Part shown: piece by piece, positions 19,861 through 30,026 of the stretch
How positions within the stretch are numbered: position 1 is the stretch's first letter
Layout of the letters: every line of letters begins with the position of its first letter
DNA from: Kalymmatonema hyalinum WJT4-NPBG1
GTDB lineage: Bacteria > Cyanobacteriota > Cyanobacteriia > Cyanobacteriales > Nostocaceae
Assembly (NCBI GenBank): GCA_019359075.1
Contig: JAHHIB010000011.1
Location: forward strand, 58,663 to 122,662
Length of the DNA: 64,000 nt
Direction: 5' to 3'
Notes under the pieces: model-generated
The model's database searches: none
What the model was told of the DNA's origin: nothing
What the model saw: the letters and a program-made list of their open reading frames with translations, nothing else
Program-made: the position numbers and the translations under genes

Positions 19861-20739
19861 ATGACTAAAACTGCATGGGTGTTTCCTGGGCAAGGTTCGC
19901 AGTCCCAGGGAATGGGAATAGACTTATTAGATGTGCCATCCGCGAAAGACAAATTTGCCCAAGCCGATGACATCTTAGGCTGGTCTGTGGTTGAAATCTG
20001 TCAGAATGCCGAAAAGTTATCGCACACTCTGTATACACAGCCTTGTCTATACGTTGTAGAAAGTATTCTTGCTGATATCTTGCAACAAAAAGAACAACCA
20101 AATTTAGTTGCAGGTCACAGTTTAGGAGAATACGTCGCTCTCTACGTGGCTGGCGTGTTCGAGTGGTCAGCTGGGTTGCGCCTGGTGAAACGTCGTGCCG
20201 AACTTATGGACAACGCCGCAGTTGGCGGTATGATGGCGGCTTTAATGAATTTTGATCGCGAACAGTTGGAAAAAGTGATTGCCGAAACTCCCGATGTGGT
20301 GCTGGCAAACGATAACAGTCCGGCTCAAGTGGTCATATCAGGTACACCCGCAGCAGTAGAAGCCGTGATCTCCCAAGTCAAGGCAAAGCGTGCTAAGCCC
20401 TTGAATGTTTCTGGAGCATTTCACTCACCCTTAATGGCAGCTGCTGCTGCTGAATTCCAAGATATTTTAGAATCTGTCGAATTTCAACAAGCTTTTGTAC
20501 CAGTATTATCAAACATAGAACCAGTTCCCACTGTTGATACGACTGTTTTGAAACAGCGCTTGATACAACAGATGACTGGGGGAGTGCGGTGGCGAGAAAC
20601 TTCACTAGCACTACCAGAAATTGGCATCGAGCGAGTGGTAGAGATTGGTCCTGGTAACGTGCTAACTGGTTTAATTAAACGTACTTGCCCTGACTTAATT
20701 TTAGAAAATATCCGTAGTCTAGCTGATTTAGGAATGTAG
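19861..20739 (+). CDS. fabD: Malonyl-CoA:ACP transacylase
   Basis: A 292-residue transacylase. The N-terminal VFPGQGSQSQGMG oxyanion segment, the nucleophile GHSLGEY (Ser87) and the catalytic His in SGAFHSPLM are all present. It transfers malonyl groups from CoA to acyl carrier protein, supplying FabH and the elongating synthases. The 120-bp gap after fabH is filled with TGACCAATGACTAATGAC repeats that run right up to the ATG. Any ribosome binding site must therefore lie within repeat sequence, and no strong Shine-Dalgarno site is seen. Confidence 0.96.
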   Translation: MTKTAWVFPGQGSQSQGMGIDLLDVPSAKDKFAQADDILGWSVVEICQNAEKLSHTLYTQPCLYVVESILADILQQKEQPNLVAGHSLGEYVALYVAGVFEWSAGLRLVKRRAELMDNAAVGGMMAALMNFDREQLEKVIAETPDVVLANDNSPAQVVISGTPAAVEAVISQVKAKRAKPLNVSGAFHSPLMAAAAAEFQDILESVEFQQAFVPVLSNIEPVPTVDTTVLKQRLIQQMTGGVRWRETSLALPEIGIERVVEIGPGNVLTGLIKRTCPDLILENIRSLADLGM

Positions 20740-20780
20740 GGGAACTAGGGGAACTAGGGGAACTAGAGCGAGACAAATTC
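20740..20780. repeat. GGGGAACTA tandem repeats
   Basis: At least three direct copies of a 10-base GGGGAACTAG unit follow immediately after the fabD stop. This is one more short tandem repeat tract in the lipid gene cluster. Confidence 0.7.
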
Positions 20781-20851
20781 ACTCCCTCAATACTCGCTTC
20801 GTCTGCCCTTATTCCCCTCATTCCCCCACTCCCTCATCTCCCCCCTTCACT

Positions 20852-21490
20852 ATGTCTCAAAGCCGCGAACCGTATCTAAGTTTGTTACTTTACCAGGCCT
20901 TGAAGTGGTCGGTGGTCAGTCCCATGTTCCACAATTACTTTCAAGGAAGGATCTATGGTGCCGAAAATGTCCCTCCAACCGGACCACTGGTGATAGTCAG
21001 CAATCATGCGAGTAACTATGACCCACCCATTGTTTCTAATTCCGTACGCCGTCCGGTGGCGTATATGGCAAAGGAAGAGCTGTTTAAAATCCCGATTTTC
21101 AGTAAAGCAATTCAGTTGTACGGTGCTTATCCGGTGAGTCGGGGTAGTAGCGATCGCAGTGCTATCCGTGCGGCATTGAAGTATCTTGATGATGGATGGG
21201 CTGTAGGTATTTTTTTGCAAGGGACTCGCACGCCAGAGGGACGCATTACAGAGCCTAAACGCGGTGCAGCGCTGCTCGCAGCTAAAGCAAAAGTCCCAAT
21301 TTTGCCCGTGTGTTTGTGGGGAACCCAGGCGATCGAGCAAAAAGGTTCGATCACTCCTCGTCCAGTCCCAGTAACAGTACGGATTGGCGATTTGATTGAT
21401 GCTCCCAGTTCTACTGATAAACACGAATTGGAAGCGGTCACGCAAAAGTGTGCAGCAGTGATTAATGCACTCCACGATTTGGGAAGATAA
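20852..21490 (+). CDS. plsC: 1-acyl-sn-glycerol-3-phosphate acyltransferase
   Basis: A 212-residue PlsC family enzyme. The catalytic HX4D motif is SNHASNYDPP (His52, Asp57). The third block reads FLQGTRTPEG instead of the usual FPEGTR, and PVCLWGT forms block IV. It acylates lysophosphatidic acid to phosphatidic acid at the membrane face. As the last gene of plsX-fabH-fabD-plsC it completes a set from acyl-chain initiation to phosphatidate. The FLQGTR variant keeps the Gly-Thr-Arg core but replaces the Pro-Glu pair; whether it affects acceptor choice is unknown. Confidence 0.92.
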   Translation: MSQSREPYLSLLLYQALKWSVVSPMFHNYFQGRIYGAENVPPTGPLVIVSNHASNYDPPIVSNSVRRPVAYMAKEELFKIPIFSKAIQLYGAYPVSRGSSDRSAIRAALKYLDDGWAVGIFLQGTRTPEGRITEPKRGAALLAAKAKVPILPVCLWGTQAIEQKGSITPRPVPVTVRIGDLIDAPSSTDKHELEAVTQKCAAVINALHDLGR

Positions 21491-21764
21491 TTTGGAAAAG
21501 CCTGAAAATATGCTTAAAGGAAGTGGCAAGAGCAGCTGAATTTGTGTAAATTTAAAACCATGCGATTTTGGATTTTAGATCTTAAATCGCTAACGGGCAT
21601 AAATAATTATCTAAAAATTGATATATTTTTTGCGTCCACCACTGGGGAAAAATACCACAAACCCCTAATCTAAAATCTTAAGTTCAAACTTATGCTTGTT
21701 CCACATTGCTGGACGCAATTAATCATAATTAGGCTCTTGTTAAAGCATACTTCCTAAACAGTAT

Positions 21765-22805
21765 ATGAGCGGTTTTGATGCCAACAATTTGTGGGATCGC
21801 CTGAATAATCTGGCGTTAGTTCGTTTTTTGCTTTTAGTTGCTTCTGGCTGGGCAGTTGTACAACTTCTAGCATACTTTGAACCAGTTATCGTTATTTTCA
21901 CATTTGCTACTATTCTAGCTTTTTTGTTGAGCTATCCCGTACAATGGCTGCGGGGTTTTTTACCTCACGGTGTAGCGGTTTTCGTAGTTTTTTTGTTAAG
22001 CATTGTCATTCTTGGTGGCTTGACAATTACTGTAGGCTTAACAGTGTTATCTCAGGGACAACAATTAATTGATAGTGTTAGTGCATTTTTAAACTCTTTA
22101 GTACCCCTCATAGAGCGAGTGGAGGAATTTTTTCGTAACCGGAATCTGCAAATAGATTTAAGCGCGCTCGAAGAACAATTGCGAAATCAAGCTATATCCT
22201 TACTTGTTAACAGTTTAAATATTTTTCAAAGCTTTATCACTAACTTTGTGACTTTTATCTTGATTGCAGTTGTCGCTTTTTTTATGTTGCTAGATGGCGA
22301 AAAGCTTTGGCATTTTGTTATAAAGATAGTACCACAGCGACGACGAAATAAATTTACAAAAATCATTAAGCGCAACTTTTTAGGTTTTTTTCAGGGGCAG
22401 TTAATATTAACCTTATTTCTGACATCTTCAACTTTCATTATTCTCTTGGTACTCAAAGTACCTTTTGCATTGATATTATCAGTTATAGTTGGAATTCTTG
22501 ACATAATCCCCGGCATAGGAGCCACTTTAGGAGTGGGTGTCATTACTCTAATTGTGTTATCACAAAGCGTTTGGATGGGGCTCAAAGTTTTGGTAGCTTG
22601 CATCATACTTCAACAAATACAAGATAACTTGATTTCACCTCGGATTATGCAAGGTGCTCTCAATCTTAATCCTGTAGTTGTATTCTTTGCTTTGCTTGTT
22701 GGGGCTAGAGTCGCAAACTTATTGGGAATTTTTATTTCTATTCCTATTGCTGGGGTAATTGTTTCTTTATTTGAAATTGATGAAATGAAATCAGAAGTTG
22801 AGTAA
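21765..22805 (+). CDS. AI-2E family transporter (PerM-like permease)
   Basis: A 346-residue integral membrane protein with about seven or eight predicted helices. A central soluble segment (about residues 110-155, including FFRNRNLQIDLSALEEQL) is typical of this family. The conserved block IVGILDIIPGIGATLGVG lies near 243-260, and the tail motif is QDNLISPRIMQGALNLNP. Family members include TqsA (autoinducer-2 export) and PerM; other members act as ion antiporters, so the substrate is not defined. It stands alone, 270 bp downstream of plsC. Confidence 0.85.
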   Translation: MSGFDANNLWDRLNNLALVRFLLLVASGWAVVQLLAYFEPVIVIFTFATILAFLLSYPVQWLRGFLPHGVAVFVVFLLSIVILGGLTITVGLTVLSQGQQLIDSVSAFLNSLVPLIERVEEFFRNRNLQIDLSALEEQLRNQAISLLVNSLNIFQSFITNFVTFILIAVVAFFMLLDGEKLWHFVIKIVPQRRRNKFTKIIKRNFLGFFQGQLILTLFLTSSTFIILLVLKVPFALILSVIVGILDIIPGIGATLGVGVITLIVLSQSVWMGLKVLVACIILQQIQDNLISPRIMQGALNLNPVVVFFALLVGARVANLLGIFISIPIAGVIVSLFEIDEMKSEVE

Positions 22806-22897
22806 GGAGGGTTGGGGGGAGCAAGTCTTATGCCAACCGTATTGGTTTATATTAAATCTGTTTAAAATAGTAACTAATGACTACTGACTAATGACTG

Positions 22898-23200
22898 ATG
22901 GCTAATACAGATTTAAGAGCGGAATTAACAGAAAATTTGGATGAGGCGGAGTGGGAATGGTTAATTCCCCATGTACAACGAGATGCCGTGATTTTAGTGG
23001 CAGTAGAACTGGATTTACTTGATGTGGGGGTAGCGATCGCTAGCGATAATACCTTGAAAGTGCAAACATGGATAGATGAGGCACTGATTACCAAACCCTC
23101 AACGGCACAAGTGGGAGAGTGGAACATTCAGCATACAAAGCGGTTTAACACTCTGATTATCCAGCCTTACGTACTTGTACAAGAAAAAGCTGCTGCCTAA
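22898..23200 (+). CDS. DUF2288 family protein
   Basis: A 100-residue soluble protein matching the small DUF2288 family. It opens with LRAELTENLDEAEWEWLIPH and carries the RDAVILVAVELDLLDVGVAIA segment and a QVGEWN motif. The family has no assigned biochemical role. The frame uses most of the space between a short-repeat spacer and a convergent hairpin terminator, and the codon use looks normal. Confidence 0.8.
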   Translation: MANTDLRAELTENLDEAEWEWLIPHVQRDAVILVAVELDLLDVGVAIASDNTLKVQTWIDEALITKPSTAQVGEWNIQHTKRFNTLIIQPYVLVQEKAAA

Positions 23201-23225
23201 CAAAATATAGAATAATGGCAACAAA

Positions 23226-23253
23226 GAAACCCAGTTTCTTAAAACCGGGTTTC
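23226..23253. terminator. Bidirectional hairpin terminator
   Basis: GAAACCC (23226-23232) pairs with GGGTTTC (23247-23253), with a near-continuous inner stem. It lies between the convergent DUF2288 and ElyC-like genes. It belongs to the same AAACCCGG hairpin family as 8143-8171 and 57668-57696. Confidence 0.6.
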
Positions 23254-23344
23254 TTTATAGAGTTTTTTAATTCATTAAACCCCTTGCAAAAAACTAAATA
23301 AAGCGTTGAAAAGAGCTTTGTCTTTGAAGCAAAGTAACATACCT

Positions 23345-23914
23345 TCACTGCTTGTTGTAAAATTCGTGAGCACCACCATAACCAGTTGCTACCCAAACTA
23401 TAGCTCTGACTCCATCACGGATAGATTTTTCAATGGGTTCAGGAGAATTTTCAGAAGGTACTGCTACAGGTTTAAAATCAATTCCTCGGCTACTCAAAAC
23501 AATCTCACCGATAATTCTGGCACGGCGCATATGGTAGTCCGAGGTCACTAAATATACACTTCTTATCCCACTTTTTTTTAAATCGTCAACTATTGTAGTG
23601 AAGTTTTCTACGGTATTATTTGCTCTGTAATCTAGGTGTAACCGTCTTGGATCAACCCCTACTTTAGCAAACACCTTTTTGGTCACCCTTGGAGGACTAC
23701 CCCCAGAAATCCAAATGGGTAGACTCGGGTGTTTGTGGGCAAAATCTGCTGTAAACTTCTCTCGCTCTAATTTAGATGTCGAACCACCCAAGACTAAAAT
23801 TGCTTGGGGCTGCACAAATTGGCTTTGAATTTCTTTATAACCCCACAACATCATCAGTGGTAGGGCTAGGAGCATAAACTGAGAAGAAATACCTTTAAAT
23901 CCTGTCTTTTTCAA
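23345..23914 (-). CDS. YdcF/ElyC/SanA family (DUF218) protein
   Basis: A 189-residue single-anchor protein with an N-terminal hydrophobic segment (LLALPLMMLWG) followed by a DUF218 domain. Recognisable parts are ILVLGGSTSKLER, IWISGGSPP, the ANNTVENF region and VYLVTSDYHMRRA. ElyC and SanA act in envelope integrity in enterobacteria; the molecular activity is unclear. The long frame starts with TTG at 23914 and the first ATG is at 23875. I kept the TTG because the extra KKTGFK residues give the positive charge expected before a signal anchor, but this is uncertain. Confidence 0.78.
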   Translation of the reverse strand: MKKTGFKGISSQFMLLALPLMMLWGYKEIQSQFVQPQAILVLGGSTSKLEREKFTADFAHKHPSLPIWISGGSPPRVTKKVFAKVGVDPRRLHLDYRANNTVENFTTIVDDLKKSGIRSVYLVTSDYHMRRARIIGEIVLSSRGIDFKPVAVPSENSPEPIEKSIRDGVRAIVWVATGYGGAHEFYNKQ

Positions 23915-24263
23915 GGGTCTATCACTTCGGTTGCTTGAACAGAATTTTATTGCCAGAAGAATAATAATCTAGATTATCAGAATCCTGAAAAGTATAGCCA
24001 AATTTCTATTTGATAGTACTTTTGAGTTGCATGAGCTGCTTATACCAAATCTGCTCCAGATACTTCCCCTAAAGACCGCTGATGCGATCTTTTTTTGACA
24101 AGCCGCAACTTGCAATAAGAGGAGCTGGTGGAGATAACAGACGCAGGTTTGGTATCAACTGTGCCTATAAATAAGAAACATTTCTAGACTCAAAACACAA
24201 TTGTTTCCGCTATTGAAGCAGATACAAAGGTTTTTTGACTAGTTTATCGAATGTATCAGACGA
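23915..24263. other. Spacer between ElyC-like gene and tRNA-Arg (about 350 bp)
   Basis: No gene is seen here. The stretch is AT-rich. A frame crossing into the tRNA at 24235-24447 is an antisense shadow of the tRNA and tocopherol cyclase end. Confidence 0.5.
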
Positions 24264-24337
24264 CGGGACTGGCCAGATTCGAACCGGCGACCTAGCGCTT
24301 AGGAGGCGCTCGCTCTATCCTGCTGAGCTACAGCCCC
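24264..24337 (-). tRNA. tRNA-Arg (anticodon CCT)
   Basis: A 74-nt cloverleaf on the minus strand. The 7-bp acceptor (GGGGCTG / CAGTCCC, one G-U), D stem GCTC/GAGC, anticodon stem AGCGC/GCGCT with loop CTCCTAA, and T arm GCCGG-TTCGAAT-CTGGC all form. The discriminator is G. The 3' CCA is not encoded. It reads AGG codons. Confidence 0.95.
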
Positions 24338-24367
24338 AAATAACTACTATTTTTGATAATAGCAGTT

Positions 24368-26106
<1,739 letters not shown>

Positions 26107-26209
26107 AGTCTCTAAGCATTGATGCACTTGTTTTTGTCATGTTCCATTGACATGGGACAGGATAAGCACAGATTCGAGAAATTTATTGGAAGAAGATGAG
26201 GATAGGCTT

Positions 26210-28363
26210 GTGAAACCGCGTTACGCACTCAAGTTGTTTTTTGATTCGAGGACCAAGCACAGCAGTCTCCCTATTATGACCAAACTCCACTGGCTAGAAG
26301 TTAGCGAATACGCCTCCCTCTCTCTGTCTGCACTAGGATTAGTCACAGCGGCTGTCACTCAACAGATGATTTATGCAGCTGCTCCTCTGACTGTAACAGT
26401 TTGCTTGAACGTCGCGAATCGCGAAAGGTTAAAGTCTTTAACCCAGCAGCAACAACAAGCAACAATTGCCAAACTTGACTTACTGATTGACCCTCTGCGA
26501 CAGCGGCTGGCAAACTTTGATACTTTCACCCAAAAACTCAGTACCACAACCCAACAGCAGCTTGAGGAATTACGAAACAACCAGGAGCAAGACTTTAATA
26601 TTTTTACAGAGCAATTTGAACAACTTCATGCCTCTTTGCTAGAGATCACTATAAAAATTCAACAACAGATACAAGCGTTACAGCAAAATGAGCAAGAACA
26701 AAATATTGATACCTTTAGACAGCGCCTGACTCAACTTGATAACTTGACACAACAGTTGAGTACAGCGACTCAACAGCAGATTGACCCACTTTATGAACGC
26801 CTTGCACAACTTGATGCGTTGACACAACAGGTGAGTCAATCGACCCAGCAGCAGATACAAGCATTACAGCAAACTCAGCAAGAACAAAATACTGGATCCC
26901 TGAGACAACGCCTGACTCAACTCGATGCCCTCACACAACAATTGACTACAACCACCCAACAGCAGATTGACCCGCTTTATCAGCGTCTTTCTCAACTGGA
27001 CTCGTTTACACAGCAATTGAATCAATACACTCAGCACCATATACAAGCATTGCAGCGAACTGTGAACGAACAAAATGTCGATGCGATGAAACAACACTTG
27101 ACTCAACTCGACGCCCTCACACAACAATTGGGTACAAATACTCAAAAGCAGATACAGGAATTCCAGTATGCGATCGCCGTCATTCAGACGGAACTACAAG
27201 AGTTATCTCAAATCAAACAGCAATACCAAAATGTGCCCGAAAAAAAGAAAAAACCAGAAGGTTTCAGCCCTCACCCAGATCAACCAACGACTAAATCACC
27301 AGCACCCGTCGCGCAAAACAAGCAACGCACAAATTCTTCTCCATCCTTATCCCCAGTTACGGTAATACAAAGCTCGAAGCAGGTAAATAACAGAACCAAT
27401 GAAGTACTCGCGCCGATTGTAACGGCACCCACATTAGCGCCAACAACAGAGAATTTAACAATTGAAAACACTGTTAAAAAAGTTTCATATAAAGTGACTT
27501 CCGTCGCCTTTAGTTCCAACGGGCAAATATTAGCCAGTGGAAGTGATGACAAAACCATCAAAATATGGCATTTGGCTGACAAGGAACCCCGTATTCTCAA
27601 GGAAACCGGAGGGTTTTCCTGTACTGAAGCAGTCAATTCCCTAGCATTTAGCCCTGATGGCAAGATTTTGGCAAGTGGAAGTGACGACAAAACCATTCGC
27701 TTGTTGGATATCTCTATAGCAAAGGAAATCTGTACATTCACAGGACATAAAGAAAAGGTTTATTCTGTTGCGTTTAGCCCAGATGGAAAAACTTTAGCCA
27801 GTGGTAGTAAAGATAAGACCATAAAGCTTTGGTCTATAGATACATATAAAGAAACATCTACACTCCACGGGCATTGTGACGAGGTTTTATGCGTTGCTTT
27901 CAGTCCGGATGGCAAGATTTTAGCGAGTGGTGGGGCTAAAAACGATAAAACTATCAAAGTTTGGTATTTGGCTGAAAATAAATTTTTGACTCTTAAAAGT
28001 CATTCTCAGGAATTGGGAGGAATTCATTCTATTGCTTTCCATCCAGATGGTAAGCAGATCGCAAGTGGCAGTACAGACAAGACAATTAAAATTTGGCAAC
28101 TATCAACCGGTCAAGAACTCCGTACTCTTACGGGACACTCAGATGATGTGTTTTCTGTTACTTTCAGTCCAGATGGCAAGCAGATCGCAAGTGGCAGTAA
28201 AGACAAGACAGTAAAACTTTGGCAGGTGGATACAGGACAGGAAATCCGTACTTTCACTGAAATTGAACAGCCTATTTATTGCTTAGCTTTCAGCCCAGAT
28301 GGTAAAACGCTAGCAGTCGGTGGCAATGGTGATAATAGTGTCATGTTATTGCCTTGCAATTGA
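26210..28363 (+). CDS. Membrane-hairpin, coiled-coil, seven-blade WD40 protein
   Basis: About 717 residues. A hydrophobic hairpin (SLSLSALGLVTAAV, MIYAAAPLTVTVCLNV) lies near the N-terminus. Next come about 250 residues of Gln/Thr/Leu-rich coiled coil built of near-identical units (RLTQLDALTQQL), then a Pro/Ser-rich linker. Exactly seven WD40 repeats follow (SVAFSPDGKTLASGS...DKTIKLW pattern), enough for one closed beta-propeller. Such proteins are scaffolds; no enzyme domain is present. The longest frame begins with TTG at 26147, but the GTG at 26210 has GAGGA seven bases upstream and is preferred. An ATG at 26276 is a third option. The tandem DNA repeats in the coiled coil (about 26700-27150) could drive length variation. 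Confidence 0.82.
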   Translation: MKPRYALKLFFDSRTKHSSLPIMTKLHWLEVSEYASLSLSALGLVTAAVTQQMIYAAAPLTVTVCLNVANRERLKSLTQQQQQATIAKLDLLIDPLRQRLANFDTFTQKLSTTTQQQLEELRNNQEQDFNIFTEQFEQLHASLLEITIKIQQQIQALQQNEQEQNIDTFRQRLTQLDNLTQQLSTATQQQIDPLYERLAQLDALTQQVSQSTQQQIQALQQTQQEQNTGSLRQRLTQLDALTQQLTTTTQQQIDPLYQRLSQLDSFTQQLNQYTQHHIQALQRTVNEQNVDAMKQHLTQLDALTQQLGTNTQKQIQEFQYAIAVIQTELQELSQIKQQYQNVPEKKKKPEGFSPHPDQPTTKSPAPVAQNKQRTNSSPSLSPVTVIQSSKQVNNRTNEVLAPIVTAPTLAPTTENLTIENTVKKVSYKVTSVAFSSNGQILASGSDDKTIKIWHLADKEPRILKETGGFSCTEAVNSLAFSPDGKILASGSDDKTIRLLDISIAKEICTFTGHKEKVYSVAFSPDGKTLASGSKDKTIKLWSIDTYKETSTLHGHCDEVLCVAFSPDGKILASGGAKNDKTIKVWYLAENKFLTLKSHSQELGGIHSIAFHPDGKQIASGSTDKTIKIWQLSTGQELRTLTGHSDDVFSVTFSPDGKQIASGSKDKTVKLWQVDTGQEIRTFTEIEQPIYCLAFSPDGKTLAVGGNGDNSVMLLPCN
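26700..27150 (+). repeat. Intragenic tandem repeats encoding the coiled coil
   Basis: Three imperfect units of about 190 bp start near 26701, 26890 and 27078. Each contains two related 27-residue half-units ending in QQQI. They lie wholly inside the WD40 protein frame and keep it open. Confidence 0.7.
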
Positions 28364-29008
28364 GGCTGGCACAAGTTAAAAGCGCCAGTTTGCTCTTCTT
28401 ATCAACTCAAACATTGGCAAATCGACTTCTCCAGTAAGTCGGTCGGTACAAATAAAGTTCACTCGTTAAGGACTGTCATTAGCCATTGATAAAGGCTTCA
28501 GGCGTTTTTACAAATCTTTATATAGCTCGATTTATTTCCGCCTGTCTACTTAAAAATGTAAAACAAGATTATATTTATAAGAAATTTTGGAAAATGTTAA
28601 GACGGATGAACCGTTATAAAATTTGGTAAATTTCTAGACCTCCATCAACTGGGCAATGCTACTTTAAATATAGGCACCCAGAAGTTAGAAAATCATCTAA
28701 CATCTAAAAGTATTAGAGCCTGTGCCTCCCGCTCTAATTGATTCGCAATCATTTCTCAGTTGTTGTGTTTTGTATAATGTGTTTTCGCCTAAGTTGAGTG
28801 ATGAGTTCTGGAGGTTTTTGAACGTATCAACAAAAATGCCTGCCTAGCTGGAATAAAGAACACACAATTGTGAATAGAGTGGTTGCGAAAGTTGTCCACG
28901 TTAGTCTAGTTACTTTCCTCTGATTTTTAACTCTTCTAAATCGTCTCAAACAAATAAACCGCCGAAAGCCCCTGATAGATTCCATGGTAGCTTTCGGCGG
29001 TTTAATCG
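28364..29008. other. Convergent spacer, WD40 protein / metallophosphoesterase (about 645 bp)
   Basis: AT-rich, without a supported gene. A strong hairpin lies at 28961-29002. The 74-codon minus frame at 28827-29051 overlaps that hairpin and the phosphoesterase end, and is not considered real. Confidence 0.5.
28961..29002 (-). terminator. Hairpin terminator after the metallophosphoesterase
   Basis: AACCGCCGAAAGC and GCTTTCGGCGGTT form a 13-bp or longer perfect stem around a loop of about 16-18 bases. It lies immediately downstream of the minus-strand phosphoesterase stop at 29009. It is symmetrical enough to work for both strands. Confidence 0.65.
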
Positions 29009-29842
29009 TTAATCGCCACTTAGAGTAATCACAGTCACTTCCGGTGGGCAAAACAAACGTCCTGGTGCATAGGTTCCCAACCCACGATTAATGTAGAGTT
29101 GGTTCGTTCCCACTTTGTGGAAACCCTGCGCCCATTCCCAATGTTTCACGACTTTAGAACAGTCTCCTCGCAAAAATGGTATCCATCGCCGCAGTTTTCT
29201 GGGAAGTTTGCGAATAAGTTTTTTATAGTACATCACCACAGGACCAATTCCTGGGAGTACGATTTGACCGCCGTGGGTATGACCAGACAGTTGCAAATCG
29301 ACTCGCCATTTTTGCAAAATCTCAGCACTATCTGGGTTGTGGGATAGTACGATGCACGGTGTAGCACCGTCTAGCTGATTCATCACATCTTTAGGTTTAA
29401 ATTCCCGTGACCAGTAATCTGCTAACCCGACGAGTGGCAATTCTTTTCCTAAAGGATATGCAATTTCATTCCAAAGAACTTTAATATCGATACTATCAAG
29501 TGCAGCTGTCACTTCTGCTTTTGAACGGCTGTAATGTAGATCATGATTGCCAAGTACGGCATAAACCCCAGCGCGACTTTGCAGATGTTTGAGTCGTAGC
29601 ACCAGCTGATGAATTGGGGATGGATCGTCAGTCACATAGTCGCCTGTTAATAGAACCAAATCTGGTTCAGCTTCGTTACTGAGAGCGATCGCTTGTTCCA
29701 ACATTTTTTCTGACAGCCGCTTACCGTCGTAATGCAGGTCTGACATATGTACCAGCTTCGTATTTTGTAACGATGCTGGCAACCCTGCAATATTAACCGT
29801 CAACTTCTCGACGCTTAGAGGTCCAGATAACAACCAGTGCAT
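29009..29842 (-). CDS. Metallophosphoesterase (YkuE/calcineurin-like)
   Basis: A 277-residue calcineurin-fold phosphoesterase. All five metal motifs are visible: MSDLHYDG (DxH), LLTGDYV (GDxx), LGNHDLHYS (GNHD), VLSHNPD (H) and LSGHTHGGQI (GHTH). The overall arrangement, including the C-terminal YINRGLGTYAPGRLFCPPEVTVITL, matches the YkuE-like group, some of which act on membrane lipids such as UDP-diacylglucosamine. The substrate here is not determinable. The N-terminus is only mildly hydrophobic. It is a single gene with a hairpin terminator downstream. Confidence 0.88.
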   Translation of the reverse strand: MHWLLSGPLSVEKLTVNIAGLPASLQNTKLVHMSDLHYDGKRLSEKMLEQAIALSNEAEPDLVLLTGDYVTDDPSPIHQLVLRLKHLQSRAGVYAVLGNHDLHYSRSKAEVTAALDSIDIKVLWNEIAYPLGKELPLVGLADYWSREFKPKDVMNQLDGATPCIVLSHNPDSAEILQKWRVDLQLSGHTHGGQIVLPGIGPVVMYYKKLIRKLPRKLRRWIPFLRGDCSKVVKHWEWAQGFHKVGTNQLYINRGLGTYAPGRLFCPPEVTVITLSGD

Positions 29843-30026
29843 TGCGCTGACATTACTCCTCCTACCAGCGTTAACAGCTTAACAAATCATGTCCGAACGC
29901 GTATAGAATACGGGACGACTTTTTGAAAAATTTATGAAAGTTTTTGTAAATGTTAAACTAAATTCCGTCTCAATCACAAAGTAATTTACGCTACTATAGG
30001 CTATACTGTATCTCCAAACCAAATCT

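Noticed and set aside
28827..29051. 74-codon minus-strand ORF
   Set aside because: It spans the terminator hairpin and the phosphoesterase 3' end in another frame.
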